Part shown: positions 1 through 8,295 of the stretch, one piece after another
How positions within the stretch are numbered: the stretch's first letter is position 1
How the letters are laid out: every line of letters starts with the position of its first letter
Origin: Lentzea albida
Lineage (GTDB): Bacteria; Actinomycetota; Actinomycetes; Mycobacteriales; Pseudonocardiaceae
Direction of reading: 5' to 3'
Length of the DNA: 64,000 nucleotides
Assembly: GCF_900111005.1 (NCBI RefSeq)
Contig: NZ_FOFV01000005.1
Coordinates: 62,001 to 126,000, forward strand
Position numbers and translations under genes: made by a program
The notes under the pieces: model-generated
Told to the model about the DNA's origin: nothing
What the model saw: only the letters and a program-made list of their open reading frames with translations
The model's database searches: none

Positions 1-395
1 CGTTGCGCGGCTCGGCGCCCCTGACCCCGGCGATCACCCTCGCGGACCTCCCGGCGCTGGCGTCGCGGATGCGCGAGGCGGGACTGGAGGTGTCGGTCGA
101 GGTCGAGGACGTCGACCTGCCCGCGGGACACCAGCTCGCCGTCTACCGGATCGTGCAGGAGTCGCTGACCAACGTCCTGCGCCACGCCTCTCCCGGCGTC
201 ACGGCGTCCGTGCGCGTCTACACCGTGCGCGGTGACGTCGTGGCGCACGTGAGCGACACCGGCACGCCCACCGCGTTCACCGAGGGCCACGGCATCACCG
301 GCATGCGGTCGCGGGCGGAGGCGCTCGGCGGCACGCTCGACGCCGGCGGAGCGCACGGTTTCTCGGTGATCGCCCGGATACCGTTGCCGTCATGA
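1..395 (+). CDS. Sensor histidine kinase, NarL-type, C-terminal fragment
   Basis: This is the carboxy-terminal end of a two-component sensor kinase; the sensor and phosphoacceptor parts lie before base 1. The visible 130 residues form the HATPase_c fold that binds ATP: an N-box reading YRIVQESLTNVLRHA around residues 48-62, a short G1-like DTGTP and a G2-like GHGITGMRSRAEALGG. This arrangement is typical of the LytS/NarX/DesK class (HisKA_3). The stop overlaps the ATG of the response regulator by 4 bases, so the two are translationally coupled partners. The signal sensed cannot be read from this fragment. Confidence 0.88.
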   Translation, partial: LRGSAPLTPAITLADLPALASRMREAGLEVSVEVEDVDLPAGHQLAVYRIVQESLTNVLRHASPGVTASVRVYTVRGDVVAHVSDTGTPTAFTEGHGITGMRSRAEALGGTLDAGGAHGFSVIARIPLPS

Positions 396-1036
396 TTCGC
401 GTGGTGGTGGCGGACGACCAGCCGCTGGTCCGCATGGGGCTGCGAACGTTGATCGAGACCGAGGACGGCGTCCAGCTCGCCGGGGAGGCCGCCGACGGGC
501 GCGAGGCGCTGGCGCTGATCCGGTCCACCAAACCCGACGTGGTGTTCCTCGACATCCGCATGCCGCTGATGGACGGCCTGGAGGTGCTGCGCCGGGTCAG
601 CGCGGACCCCGCGTGCGCCGACGTCCGGGTCGTGATGCTCACGACGTTCGACCTCGACGAGTACGTGTTCGAGGCACTGCGCACCGGCGCGTCGGGGTTC
701 CTGGTGAAGGACTCCGATCCCGCAGACCTGCTGCGCGCCGTGCACGTGGTGGCCGACGGCGGATCGCTGCTCTCGCCGTCCGTCACGCGCCGGGTGATCG
801 ACCGGTTCGCGTCCGGCGCGTCGGCGAGGCCGGTGCCGCACCTCGACAGGCTGACCGAGCGCGAGCGGGAGATCATGCGGCACGTGGCGTCCGGCGCGTC
901 CAACGACGAGATCGCGGCGGTGCTGGTGATCTCGCCCGCGACGGTGCGCACGCACGTGTCGCGGGCGATGGTGAAGCTGGGCGCACGCGATCGCGCCCAG
1001 CTCGTCGTGTTCGCCGTGCAGTCAGGCCTGACGTGA
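392..1036 (+). CDS. NarL/FixJ-family response regulator
   Basis: DNA-binding response regulator of 214 residues, partner of the upstream kinase. The receiver domain (about residues 1-120) shows the acidic pair in VVVADDQ, the phosphoacceptor Asp in VVFLDIRMP, the conserved Thr in MLTTFD and the Lys in LVKDSDP. A LuxR-type helix-turn-helix follows at about 146-210 (LTEREREIMRHVASGASNDE). The ATG overlaps the kinase stop. The 3' end overlaps the convergent DJ-1/PfpI gene by 15 bases. Target genes are not evident here. Confidence 0.93.
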   Translation: MIRVVVADDQPLVRMGLRTLIETEDGVQLAGEAADGREALALIRSTKPDVVFLDIRMPLMDGLEVLRRVSADPACADVRVVMLTTFDLDEYVFEALRTGASGFLVKDSDPADLLRAVHVVADGGSLLSPSVTRRVIDRFASGASARPVPHLDRLTEREREIMRHVASGASNDEIAAVLVISPATVRTHVSRAMVKLGARDRAQLVVFAVQSGLT

Positions 1037-1642
1037 GTCGAACGCGCCCTTGAGCCCCGCCGCGATCTCGGGCGGGATCGAGTCGTAGGACCGCGGCGGC
1101 TGCGGGTCGTATTCGATGCCGACCTGCACGGCCTGCGCGACCACCTCGCCGAACTCGGCCTCGACCAGCCGCAACGCCATGTCGATGCCCGCCGACACGC
1201 CCGCGCCGCTGACGACCTTGCCGTCGAACACGACCCGGTCGGTCGAGACCTCGACGCCGCGGACCTCCAGGTCCTCCCGCGCGGCCCAGTGCGTCGTGGC
1301 CTTCGAGACCAGACCGGCCTCGGCGAGCAGCGTCGACCCCGTGCACACCGACGTCGTCCACTTCGTCGTCGGGTGGACCTCCCGCAGCCACTCGACGAGC
1401 GCGCCGGAGTCCCGCAGCACCTCCCGCCAGTGCCCGGAACCCGGCACCACCACGACGTCGGTCGACTTCAGCGAGTCGAACGTGTCCGTCGGCGTCACGA
1501 CGAGCCCGTTGTCGGACCTCACCGGGTCGAGCGTCGCGGCGACGAACCGCGCGGTGACCACCGGGACGCTGGCGATCACCTCGTACGGGCCGACGAAGTC
1601 GAGCGCCGTCATGTTCGGGTAGAGCACGAACGTGGCTTCCAT
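1022..1642 (-). CDS. DJ-1/PfpI family protein (GATase1-like)
   Basis: A 206-residue cytoplasmic protein of the DJ-1/PfpI superfamily, closest in look to isonitrile hydratase-like and ThiJ-type members. The nucleophile elbow is VCTGSTLLAEAGL with Cys at about residue 99, followed by the family motif KATTHWAAREDL. The ATG overlaps the stop of the AraC-family gene (ATGA), so both are one operon. That regulator carries the same fold in its own N-terminal half, as is common for this pairing. The substrate is unknown. The far longer reading frame continuing upstream is the antisense of the regulator and is not used. Confidence 0.88.
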   Translation of the reverse strand: MEATFVLYPNMTALDFVGPYEVIASVPVVTARFVAATLDPVRSDNGLVVTPTDTFDSLKSTDVVVVPGSGHWREVLRDSGALVEWLREVHPTTKWTTSVCTGSTLLAEAGLVSKATTHWAAREDLEVRGVEVSTDRVVFDGKVVSGAGVSAGIDMALRLVEAEFGEVVAQAVQVGIEYDPQPPRSYDSIPPEIAAGLKGAFDSRQA

Positions 1643-2604
1643 CAGGCGACTCCGGTCGTCCGGAAACGGGCGCGGTAGCTGCCCGGCGACACGCCGAGCA
1701 CGCGCAGGAAGGCCCTCCGCAGGGTCTCGGCCGAGCCGAACCCCGACTGGCGGGCCACGAGGTCGAGCGGGTCGCCGGTGCTCGCCAGCCGGTCGGCGGC
1801 GGCCTCGACGCGGGCCCGTTCGACGTACTGCGCGGGCGAGATGCCCGTGCTGCGCGAGAAGACGCGGGCGAAGTGCCGCACGCTCATCATCGCCTTGCGC
1901 GCCATGACCGGCACCGTCCACTCGCGCGTCGGGTCGGCGTGGATGTCGTCCAGCAACGCGCGCAGCGAGCCGTCCCGCACCGGTTTGGAGCGCGTGTGCA
2001 CGCTGAACTGCGACTGGCCGCCCGACCGTTGCAGGAACACCACCAGGTACTGCGCGATCTTGCGGGCGAGCGCCGGGCCGTGGTCCTGCTCGACCATGGC
2101 GAGCGCGAGGTCGATGCCCGCCGTCACCCCTGCGGACGTGGACACCTCCCCGTCGCACACGAAGATCGCGTCCGGCTCGACCTCGACGCCGCGGTTCTCG
2201 AGCTCACCGGTGAACGCCCAGTGCGTGGTCGCCTTCTTGCCCTGCAACAACCCCGCGCTCGCGAGCACGACCGAGCCGGTGCAGACGCCCGCGACCCGGC
2301 GTGACCGGAGCGCGAGCCGCCGCAGGTTGCTCGTGAGCACCGCGTCGGACGCGGCCTCGTCGTAACCCCAGCCCCCGACCACGAGCAGCGTGTCGATCGG
2401 ACGGTCGAGCGTGCGCAGGTCGGCCCCTGCCTCGACGCGCACCCCCGCCGTCGCGGTGAACGGTCCTCCCCCGAGCGTGGCGACGGTGACCTCGTACCGC
2501 GGCTCGCCGTGGTTGGCCGCCTGGAACACCTCGATCGGCCCCGCCAGGTCGAGCAAGGCCGTGCGCTCGTACCCCACCACCACTACTTCCCTCGAATTCC
2601 CCAC
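1642..2604 (-). CDS. GlxA-like AraC-family transcriptional regulator
   Basis: A 320-residue regulator with an N-terminal DJ-1/PfpI-like sensing domain (about 5-180; VVVVGYERTALLDLAGPIEV, and VCTGSVVLASAGLLQGKKAT around the elbow Cys) and a C-terminal pair of AraC helix-turn-helix motifs (about 215-315; SVRHFARVFSRSTGISPAQY and then GFGSAETLRRAFLRVLGVSP). I take the GTG at 2604, preceded by AGGAAAG; GTGs about 18 bases downstream behind GAGGGAA are an alternative. It probably controls its coupled DJ-1 neighbour, but ligand and targets are not visible. Confidence 0.88.
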   Translation of the reverse strand: MGNSREVVVVGYERTALLDLAGPIEVFQAANHGEPRYEVTVATLGGGPFTATAGVRVEAGADLRTLDRPIDTLLVVGGWGYDEAASDAVLTSNLRRLALRSRRVAGVCTGSVVLASAGLLQGKKATTHWAFTGELENRGVEVEPDAIFVCDGEVSTSAGVTAGIDLALAMVEQDHGPALARKIAQYLVVFLQRSGGQSQFSVHTRSKPVRDGSLRALLDDIHADPTREWTVPVMARKAMMSVRHFARVFSRSTGISPAQYVERARVEAAADRLASTGDPLDLVARQSGFGSAETLRRAFLRVLGVSPGSYRARFRTTGVA

Positions 2605-2685
2605 ACCTCCACTTTCCTCACCGTCGCGTGAGGCGGCAACGCCATATCCCCCTCGCATTCGGCCACCCCCGTAAACTGGGGCGCG

Positions 2686-3690
2686 ATGCGCAAAGTGCTC
2701 TTCCTCGCGGCGATCGGCCTGCTCACGATCGTGCTGGTCGTGAGCGACCACGTGTTCCCGCCACCCTCGGCTCCGGACAGGGAGACCAGGACCGCGGTCG
2801 TGGCGCTCGGCGACAGCACGATGTCCGGTGAGGGCGCGGGCAGCTACGAGCCGGGGACCGACGGCGAGGCCGGCGGCAACTGGTGCCACCGCTCCCGCGA
2901 GGCCGAGATTGTGAAGACCTCGTTCGAGGCCGACCAGAAGATCAACCTGGCGTGCTCGGGCGCGAACTCGGAGAAGCTGCGCAACGAGCAGCTCCCCCGG
3001 CTGCGCGAGATCGCCGGGCAGAACCAGGTCACCGCGATCGTCGTGGCCATCGGCGCGAACGACGACCCGCGCTTCTCCGAGATCCTCAACAAGTGCTTCG
3101 AGGCGTGGGGCAAGCGCAGCGACTGCACGTCGTCCGTGGCGCCGGAGTGGACCAAGCGCGTGCGGCGGATGGTGCCGAAGGTCGAGAACACGCTGAACGC
3201 CATCCGCCAGACCATGCGCGACTCCGGCTACCTCGACTCCTCCTACCAGCTGGTCGTGCAGTCGTACGCGGCGCCGGTGTCGCCGAAGATGCCCCAGTCG
3301 CTGCAGAACCTGTCCGGCTGCCCGCTGCGCACGGGCGACTTGAAGTGGGTCGTCGAGGAGGCCGTGCCGGAGCTGTCGAACGGCCTGCGCGCCGCCGCCG
3401 GGAAGGTGAACGCGCGGTTCCTGGACCTCGCGCGGGCCGGTGAGGGTCACGAGGCCTGTGTAGGAGGCGACGACCCGTCCACGGAGTGGTTCACCCGGCT
3501 GTCGGTCGACTGGGACGGCCTCAGGGACGAGCGGCGCGCCTCGCACGCATTGCAGGAGTCGTTCCACCCGAACGAGCGCGGGCACGAGCAGATCGGGCGG
3601 TGCCTGACCGAGTTCCTGGCGTCGGCGAAGAGGGACGGGGCGTGCGTGCCGCGGTTGGACGGCACGCTGGGGCTGACGACCGAGGGGTGA
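2686..3690 (+). CDS. Secreted SGNH/GDSL-type hydrolase
   Basis: A 334-residue predicted extracytoplasmic esterase. The N-terminus is a signal anchor (MRKVLFLAAIGLLTIVLVVS). The SGNH blocks follow in order: GDST with the nucleophile Ser near residue 48, a Gly in LACSGANSE, GANDD, and the Asp/His block SFHPNERGH near residue 295. Several Cys pairs fit an exported protein. The ATG at 2686 has only a weak GGGG ribosome site, but a TAAACT hexamer lies 8 bases upstream, so a leaderless transcript is possible. It is divergent from the AraC-type regulator. The substrate (lipid, acetylated sugar or peptidoglycan) cannot be told. Confidence 0.87.
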   Translation: MRKVLFLAAIGLLTIVLVVSDHVFPPPSAPDRETRTAVVALGDSTMSGEGAGSYEPGTDGEAGGNWCHRSREAEIVKTSFEADQKINLACSGANSEKLRNEQLPRLREIAGQNQVTAIVVAIGANDDPRFSEILNKCFEAWGKRSDCTSSVAPEWTKRVRRMVPKVENTLNAIRQTMRDSGYLDSSYQLVVQSYAAPVSPKMPQSLQNLSGCPLRTGDLKWVVEEAVPELSNGLRAAAGKVNARFLDLARAGEGHEACVGGDDPSTEWFTRLSVDWDGLRDERRASHALQESFHPNERGHEQIGRCLTEFLASAKRDGACVPRLDGTLGLTTEG

Positions 3691-3733
3691 CGCGTCGCGG
3701 CTGGGCGGGACGCTCGGGCCCACGACCGAAGGC
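3651..3733. repeat. Imperfect direct repeat of the SGNH gene 3' end
   Basis: The last 36 bases of the hydrolase gene (3651-3686) recur just past its stop at 3697-3733 with roughly four in five bases matching. Translated in a shifted frame, the second copy reads RLGGTLGPTTEG against the gene's RLDGTLGLTTEG. The likely cause is a short tandem duplication followed by drift. Confidence 0.5.
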
Positions 3734-3763
3734 CAGCGCCTCGCACCAGCCCACCGGCGAGAA

Positions 3764-4612
3764 CTACACCCAGCGCTTCACTTCGTCCCGCGGCCAGCCC
3801 GGATCACCCGTGCGCGCGAACTCCGCCCACGCCCGCGCGATGTCGCCGCGGAACATGTCCGGCACGTCCGCACCGTGGTGAGCGGGCGCGCGGCAGTAGA
3901 CCGACCGGAACGCGCGCCCGTGCTCGTCGGCCAGCCGCGTGGTCGGCTCCTGGAACAGCTCGGCGTCCTCATCCGCCGTGTGGCACACCATCAGGTCCAC
4001 GTCGTACGGGCCTTCCAGCGGACTGCGCGGCAGCGAGTCGCCGTCCACGATCGGTTGGTACAGCACGACTTGCGGGTCGGCGACCCGCTGGACCTCGACG
4101 GCCTCGTCCGGCGTGAAGAACCTCCCGGCGAGGCTGTGCACGACCGCCCGGTGGAACAGTCCCCTGGCCGACGGCATGACCATCAGGCTCGCGACGGTCT
4201 GCGCGCCGGACGACTGCCCCGCCACGGTGACGTTCGCGGGGTCTCCGCCGTAGCGGGCGATGTTGCGCCGGATCCAGCGCAGCGCCGACACGACGTCGAG
4301 CAGCCCTCGGTTGTGCGGAAAGCCTTCCAGCGCACCGTATCCGTCGAACGCGAGCCGGTAGTTGCAGCTGACGAAGACGATCCCGAGCGAGGCGAGGTGG
4401 TCTCCCGCGTACTCCGGCTGGGACGACGAGCCGACGGTGTTCGCGCCCCCGTGGACCCACAGCAGGACCGGCGCGCCCGGCTCCACCGCGGACCAGACGT
4501 TCAGCGTGTGCGCGTCGCCGAACGCGCCCGCCGGTTCGCCGTCGCGGTCCACCGGTGGGTGGAGCCGCAACGGGCCGACGGGCGGTTCCGCGTACGGGAT
4601 GCCGAGGTTCAG
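3764..4612 (-). CDS. Compact type-B carboxylesterase-like protein
   Basis: An alpha/beta hydrolase related to para-nitrobenzyl/cholinesterase-type esterases. Seen: GIPYAEPPVGPLRLHPP at the N-terminus, LNVW, the oxyanion hole WVHGGAN, the elbow GQSSG with the nucleophile Ser, and a late AHHGADVPDMF with the candidate catalytic His. At about 282 residues it is little more than half the family's usual length of roughly 500; the SEDCL block and the middle cap are absent. No ATG, GTG or TTG fits the N-terminus. A CTG at 4612, overlapping the stop of the upstream gene by 3 bases, would allow coupled translation. It may be a minimal active enzyme or a decaying gene. Confidence 0.62.
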   Translation of the reverse strand: MNLGIPYAEPPVGPLRLHPPVDRDGEPAGAFGDAHTLNVWSAVEPGAPVLLWVHGGANTVGSSSQPEYAGDHLASLGIVFVSCNYRLAFDGYGALEGFPHNRGLLDVVSALRWIRRNIARYGGDPANVTVAGQSSGAQTVASLMVMPSARGLFHRAVVHSLAGRFFTPDEAVEVQRVADPQVVLYQPIVDGDSLPRSPLEGPYDVDLMVCHTADEDAELFQEPTTRLADEHGRAFRSVYCRAPAHHGADVPDMFRGDIARAWAEFARTGDPGWPRDEVKRWV

Positions 4613-7026
4613 GCCGTCACCTGGTGCGAGACCGGCAGCACGCGCAGGTTCGCCGCCGCCCGTTCCAGCTGGGAGAGCACGCTCGGCCGCAGGCCCGCGA
4701 TCTCCTGGTCCGCCGCCGGTCCGGCCATCTCCTGCAGCAGCACCTGCTGCGGGTGGTCGCCCTCGGCGTCGGCCACGGCCAGCACGCGGAACGGCGTGCC
4801 GGGCGCGAAGAGCACGCGTTCCTCGGTCGCCACGGCGACGCGGTCGGCCACCTCGACCCGGCGGCCGGTGACCGACCAGATCAGGTACTCCGTGACGCCC
4901 TCGATGCGCTGGGACGGGTTCGCGACGGCGTCCAGCAGGCCGTGGTCGACCAGGACGTCGCCGCTGCGGTAGCGGCGCGGGCCGGTCGGGCCGTTGACGC
5001 CCCACACCGCCGCCACGCCGCTGTGCACGGGCAGGCGGTTGAGGCCCGAGACGATGCACGCGACGTACGGGCGCAGCCGGCCCAGGCGTCCCATGCGGAG
5101 CGTCTCGACGACCATGTCCTCGTCCTGCGACACGCACGCCAGCAACGCCGTGAGGTCGGTGACCATCGCCTCGAACGCGGCCGGGTCCTCCTCCGCGTCC
5201 GGGCGCTGGGAGAGCAGGCGCACGACCGTCGCCGCGTGCGCGCCGTAGCGTTCGCCGAGCGCACGCCGGACGGTGTCGCGTTCCGCGTCCGAACTGCTGT
5301 GGTCCCGGGAGACCGTCTCGCGCTCGCCGTTGTCCTCCGGCGGGATCTCCCACATCGCGAGCGGCTGCAGCGGCAGCGGGCCGTCGACGCGGAACCTGAT
5401 CGGGGTGGAGTCCGGGTCGTCCGACGGGAACGCGGCCTCGTCCGGGTCGTCCAGCGCGTGCGACGTCACGGCCGCCATCGCCGGACCGGCGCTCATGCTC
5501 GCGTACGCGGGCCGTTCCGCCTCGGACTCGACGGGCGTGGCGGGGGTGAAGAACCCGGTGCCGCCGTCCGCGGAGTCGCGCTTCGCGTGCGCGGCCCCGC
5601 TCAGGGCCGAGACGATCTGCGCCGAGGGGGTCGGGACGGGCTCGCTCACCGGAGGGGGCGGCGGCGGTGCCGTCACCTTGGAGTCGCAGAACACCAGCCG
5701 CAGCAACTTGCGCACCTCGGGCTCGAGGCGTTCCACGAGAGCAGCGCCGTGCACCGCGACCGCACCGGGCGTGGTGCGCCCAGGCGTGCCCACGGTCAGA
5801 CGTGCCCACTCCGGGTCCAACGGCTGTGTGCGCACCTCGGCCGCGTTGTACGGCTCGTCCTGCTCACGCACCCACAGACCGGAGGGCACGACCTCGAGCA
5901 CGACACCGTCGCCGAGCGCGAACACGCCGGGCGAGACCTCGTTCAGGCCCTGCACCGGCGTGCGGTAACCCGACACGACGGGCACGGACTCGTTGGGCAC
6001 GCACAGCACCTCGGTGACGAACGGGCGCCACGTCTGCTGCCCGCGCGGGTCCACCGCGATCACCGCGGGCCCGCCGCCGCGCACGCTGCCCACCGGCAGA
6101 CCGGTGAACATCGCGATCGGCTCGCCGATCTGGTCGGCGACGCGGCTGACGATGCCCGCGTCGACGCCGTACGGGACGAGCCGCACGCGCGAGCGGGCCG
6201 CCTGGGGCAGCGCCGTCAGCAGGCGGCACACCTCGTCGATCGGGATCGACGACTGGCCGGGCCCGCCGACGACGACCGTCAGCACGTTGTCGCGGCACGG
6301 CAGCGCCACGATCGGCCGCGAGTCCTGGGAGGCCGGGTCGAACGGCGGGTTCTGCGCGCGCAGCCACAGGCCCGACGGGATGGGCTCGGAGATGCCGATC
6401 TCGCCGGTGGGCCACGGCGAGTTGGGGTCCATCGCCTCCCACTGCGGCACCGGGAAGCGGCGGCCGAACGGCATCGGGGACGCGTTCGGCTGGAACTTCA
6501 CCCAGCTGCCGTAGCCCTGGGTACCCACGACGAACGCGGCACCGGGCACCGTGGTGAGCACGCCGTCCGGCGCGACGACCTCGGCCTGCAGCTGCTCGGA
6601 GAGCCACTGCGCGGGAGCGGTCGGCCGCATCGACCCGGCGTGCGAGACCGCGAGCCGGACGGGCCCGCGACCGTGCAGCGCCGTGACGACGTGCGGCCAG
6701 AAGGTGCTCTGGTCCCCGCCCGGGAAGTCGACGACGACCACGGTCCGGCCGGCGTCGGCCGGGAGCGCGCGGGCGAGGCCCTGGGCACCTTGGCTCGGGC
6801 CCTCGGGAGCGGAGACGACGAGCGTCGCCCCGACGAGGTTGGCCGCGAACGGCTGCCTCTGGGGTACCGGCTCCGGCTGCGGCGTCGCGGCCGGGGGCTG
6901 CTCGACGGGGTACGGATCCAGGTCCTGGTCCGGCGCGCTCGTGATGGTCTGCACGCCGAAACTGCTCTGGCCAGGGTTCTGGGTCTGTGTTTGCTGGTCG
7001 CCATGGGCGGCGGCACGTCGGCCCAT
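4609..7026 (-). CDS. Large repeat-containing protein of unknown function
   Basis: About 805 residues, no signal peptide. After a Gln/Pro-rich N-terminus come at least two copies of a unit of roughly 170 residues: a VVVVDFPGG- or TVVVGGPGQ-type strand, VRLAVSHAG or VRLVPYGVD, a W-containing strand, then IPSGLWLRAQ or VPSGLWVREQ; a third partial copy follows. A proline run (TAPPPPPPVSEP) separates these from a C-terminal domain of about 200 residues with VTEYLIWSVTGRRVEVAD and LFAPGTPFRVLAV, which weakly recalls ADP-ribosyltransferase folds. I choose the ATG at 7026 because GGAGGTGATC, a full anti-16S match, ends 9 bases before it; a TTG at 7086 is also possible. Function unknown. Confidence 0.75.
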   Translation of the reverse strand: MGRRAAAHGDQQTQTQNPGQSSFGVQTITSAPDQDLDPYPVEQPPAATPQPEPVPQRQPFAANLVGATLVVSAPEGPSQGAQGLARALPADAGRTVVVVDFPGGDQSTFWPHVVTALHGRGPVRLAVSHAGSMRPTAPAQWLSEQLQAEVVAPDGVLTTVPGAAFVVGTQGYGSWVKFQPNASPMPFGRRFPVPQWEAMDPNSPWPTGEIGISEPIPSGLWLRAQNPPFDPASQDSRPIVALPCRDNVLTVVVGGPGQSSIPIDEVCRLLTALPQAARSRVRLVPYGVDAGIVSRVADQIGEPIAMFTGLPVGSVRGGGPAVIAVDPRGQQTWRPFVTEVLCVPNESVPVVSGYRTPVQGLNEVSPGVFALGDGVVLEVVPSGLWVREQDEPYNAAEVRTQPLDPEWARLTVGTPGRTTPGAVAVHGAALVERLEPEVRKLLRLVFCDSKVTAPPPPPPVSEPVPTPSAQIVSALSGAAHAKRDSADGGTGFFTPATPVESEAERPAYASMSAGPAMAAVTSHALDDPDEAAFPSDDPDSTPIRFRVDGPLPLQPLAMWEIPPEDNGERETVSRDHSSSDAERDTVRRALGERYGAHAATVVRLLSQRPDAEEDPAAFEAMVTDLTALLACVSQDEDMVVETLRMGRLGRLRPYVACIVSGLNRLPVHSGVAAVWGVNGPTGPRRYRSGDVLVDHGLLDAVANPSQRIEGVTEYLIWSVTGRRVEVADRVAVATEERVLFAPGTPFRVLAVADAEGDHPQQVLLQEMAGPAADQEIAGLRPSVLSQLERAAANLRVLPVSHQVTA

Positions 7027-7145
7027 CAAGCGCCTGATCACCTCCGTGCCATCCCGGTCACTCGCCCTTTCGGTGTAATCGGGCAACGATCGTGCACGCT
7101 ATCAAGACGCGCTGCGTAACCGTTACCCAGTCGGGTTATTTGATC

Positions 7146-7835
7146 TCATCCGATCGAGACCCACACCGCCCGCGCTCGTCCGCACACACCGTGAGGACCG
7201 ACGATCGCGGACGCGGAGTAGGCCTTGCGCCCTTCCCTGCCAAGTTCCCACGCCAGCAGCACGTGGTCCACGCCCAGTTCCACGGGTTGCTCCACCTGAG
7301 CGACGAACGTGCCGAGCACGAACGCCGGACCGCCGTCGGGCGCGACGGGTTGCGCGGACGGGCAGTCGAGCGCGGCCCACACGACCTCGGGCAGCACGGT
7401 GGTCCCGTCGTGCGGCAGCACCTCGGACGGCCGCCACACGCCGGCCCACTCGGCGCGGCCGTCGAGCGGCCCGAGCAGCGCGCCGATGCCGTCCTCCCTG
7501 GCCGGACCGCAGCCGAAGCACGTCGGGAACGGGTGCCGGTCGCGCCACGGCACCTTCGCGGACGCCTTGAGCGCCTCGTCGAGCGTCGGCGCGGCGGGAA
7601 CGTCGAGGTCGAGCGCTGCCGGCTCGGCCGAGGCGATCACGGTCTCGCCGTCGAGCAGCTGTCCGTCGCGGACCTGCAGCTCGCGGTCGAGCGGGATCGG
7701 CTTGCGCAGCCGGACGCTCACGGCGGACGCGTCGACGTGCGCGGCGAGCAGACCGGCCGAGTAGCCTCCGTTGCCCGAGCCGGGAGGCCCGTTGAACCTG
7801 CTCGCGACCGTCACGGTGGCAGTCCCGGGCGTCAT
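7146..7835 (-). CDS. Hot-dog-fold (thioesterase-like) protein
   Basis: A 229-residue cytoplasmic protein that looks like a double hot-dog acyl-thioester-binding protein: FNGPPGSGNGGYSAGLLAAH near residues 13-32 resembles the start of such folds, and VSVRLRKPIPLDRELQV a following strand. The centre has a Cys pair in FPTCFGCGPAREDG. The ATG overlaps the stop of the upstream YchJ-like gene by 4 bases, so both are co-translated. I cannot name a substrate, and the family call rests on overall pattern rather than catalytic residues. Confidence 0.65.
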   Translation of the reverse strand: MTPGTATVTVASRFNGPPGSGNGGYSAGLLAAHVDASAVSVRLRKPIPLDRELQVRDGQLLDGETVIASAEPAALDLDVPAAPTLDEALKASAKVPWRDRHPFPTCFGCGPAREDGIGALLGPLDGRAEWAGVWRPSEVLPHDGTTVLPEVVWAALDCPSAQPVAPDGGPAFVLGTFVAQVEQPVELGVDHVLLAWELGREGRKAYSASAIVGPHGVCGRARAVWVSIG

Positions 7836-8200
7836 TCGACGCCCTCCGCGTACACCCACTGGCCGTTCTCCCTGATGAACTTGCTCCGCTCGTGCACGAC
7901 GCCCCCGACGTAGTGCGCCCGGAACTCGACGACGCCTTCGTTCTGGAGCATTCCGCCGTTCTCGGTGGCCAGGACCTCGAGCTTCAGCCACCGGTCGGTC
8001 GAGTCGATCCCGGCGCTCGACGGGCGGTGCCGGGAGGCCCACGTGCGCAGCAGGTAGTCCTCATCGGACACCGCGAAAGCGCTGTAGCGGGACCGCATCA
8101 GCTGCTCGGCCGTCGCCGCCTTGCGGGCTCCGGAGTGCAGCGCACCACAGCAGTCCACATAGGACTGCCCGGTGCCACAGGGGCACAGTTTGTTCGTCAC
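7832..8200 (-). CDS. YchJ/UPF0225-family protein with SEC-C metal-binding motif
   Basis: A 122-residue protein with the SEC-C type zinc-binding start CPCGTGQSYVDCCGALHSG, then the YchJ signature QLMRSRYSAFAVSDEDYLL and a C-terminal NTF2-like portion ending KFIRENGQWVYAEG. Length and order match the UPF0225 family, whose biochemical role is not established. The start is a GTG at 8200. It is the first gene of a two-gene minus-strand unit with the hot-dog protein. Confidence 0.9.
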   Translation of the reverse strand: MTNKLCPCGTGQSYVDCCGALHSGARKAATAEQLMRSRYSAFAVSDEDYLLRTWASRHRPSSAGIDSTDRWLKLEVLATENGGMLQNEGVVEFRAHYVGGVVHERSKFIRENGQWVYAEGVE

Positions 8201-8295
8201 GCCGACATTGTGCCTGGTGAACCCGTTAGAACCGATGCCGCGCCCCGTACGTACCCCTTGGCAAGACTGACTCGCGGGAGGCAGAGGAGACGGCA

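Noticed and set aside
1022..2158. 378-residue extension of the DJ-1/PfpI protein
   Set aside because: The first 170 residues are out-of-frame reading of the AraC-type gene; the ATG at 1642 overlapping its stop explains the start.
4555..7119. An 854-residue plus-strand frame opposite the repeat-containing protein
   Set aside because: It is Arg/His-rich with no domain text, the usual antisense shadow of a high-GC gene; the minus strand has coherent motifs and a perfect ribosome site.
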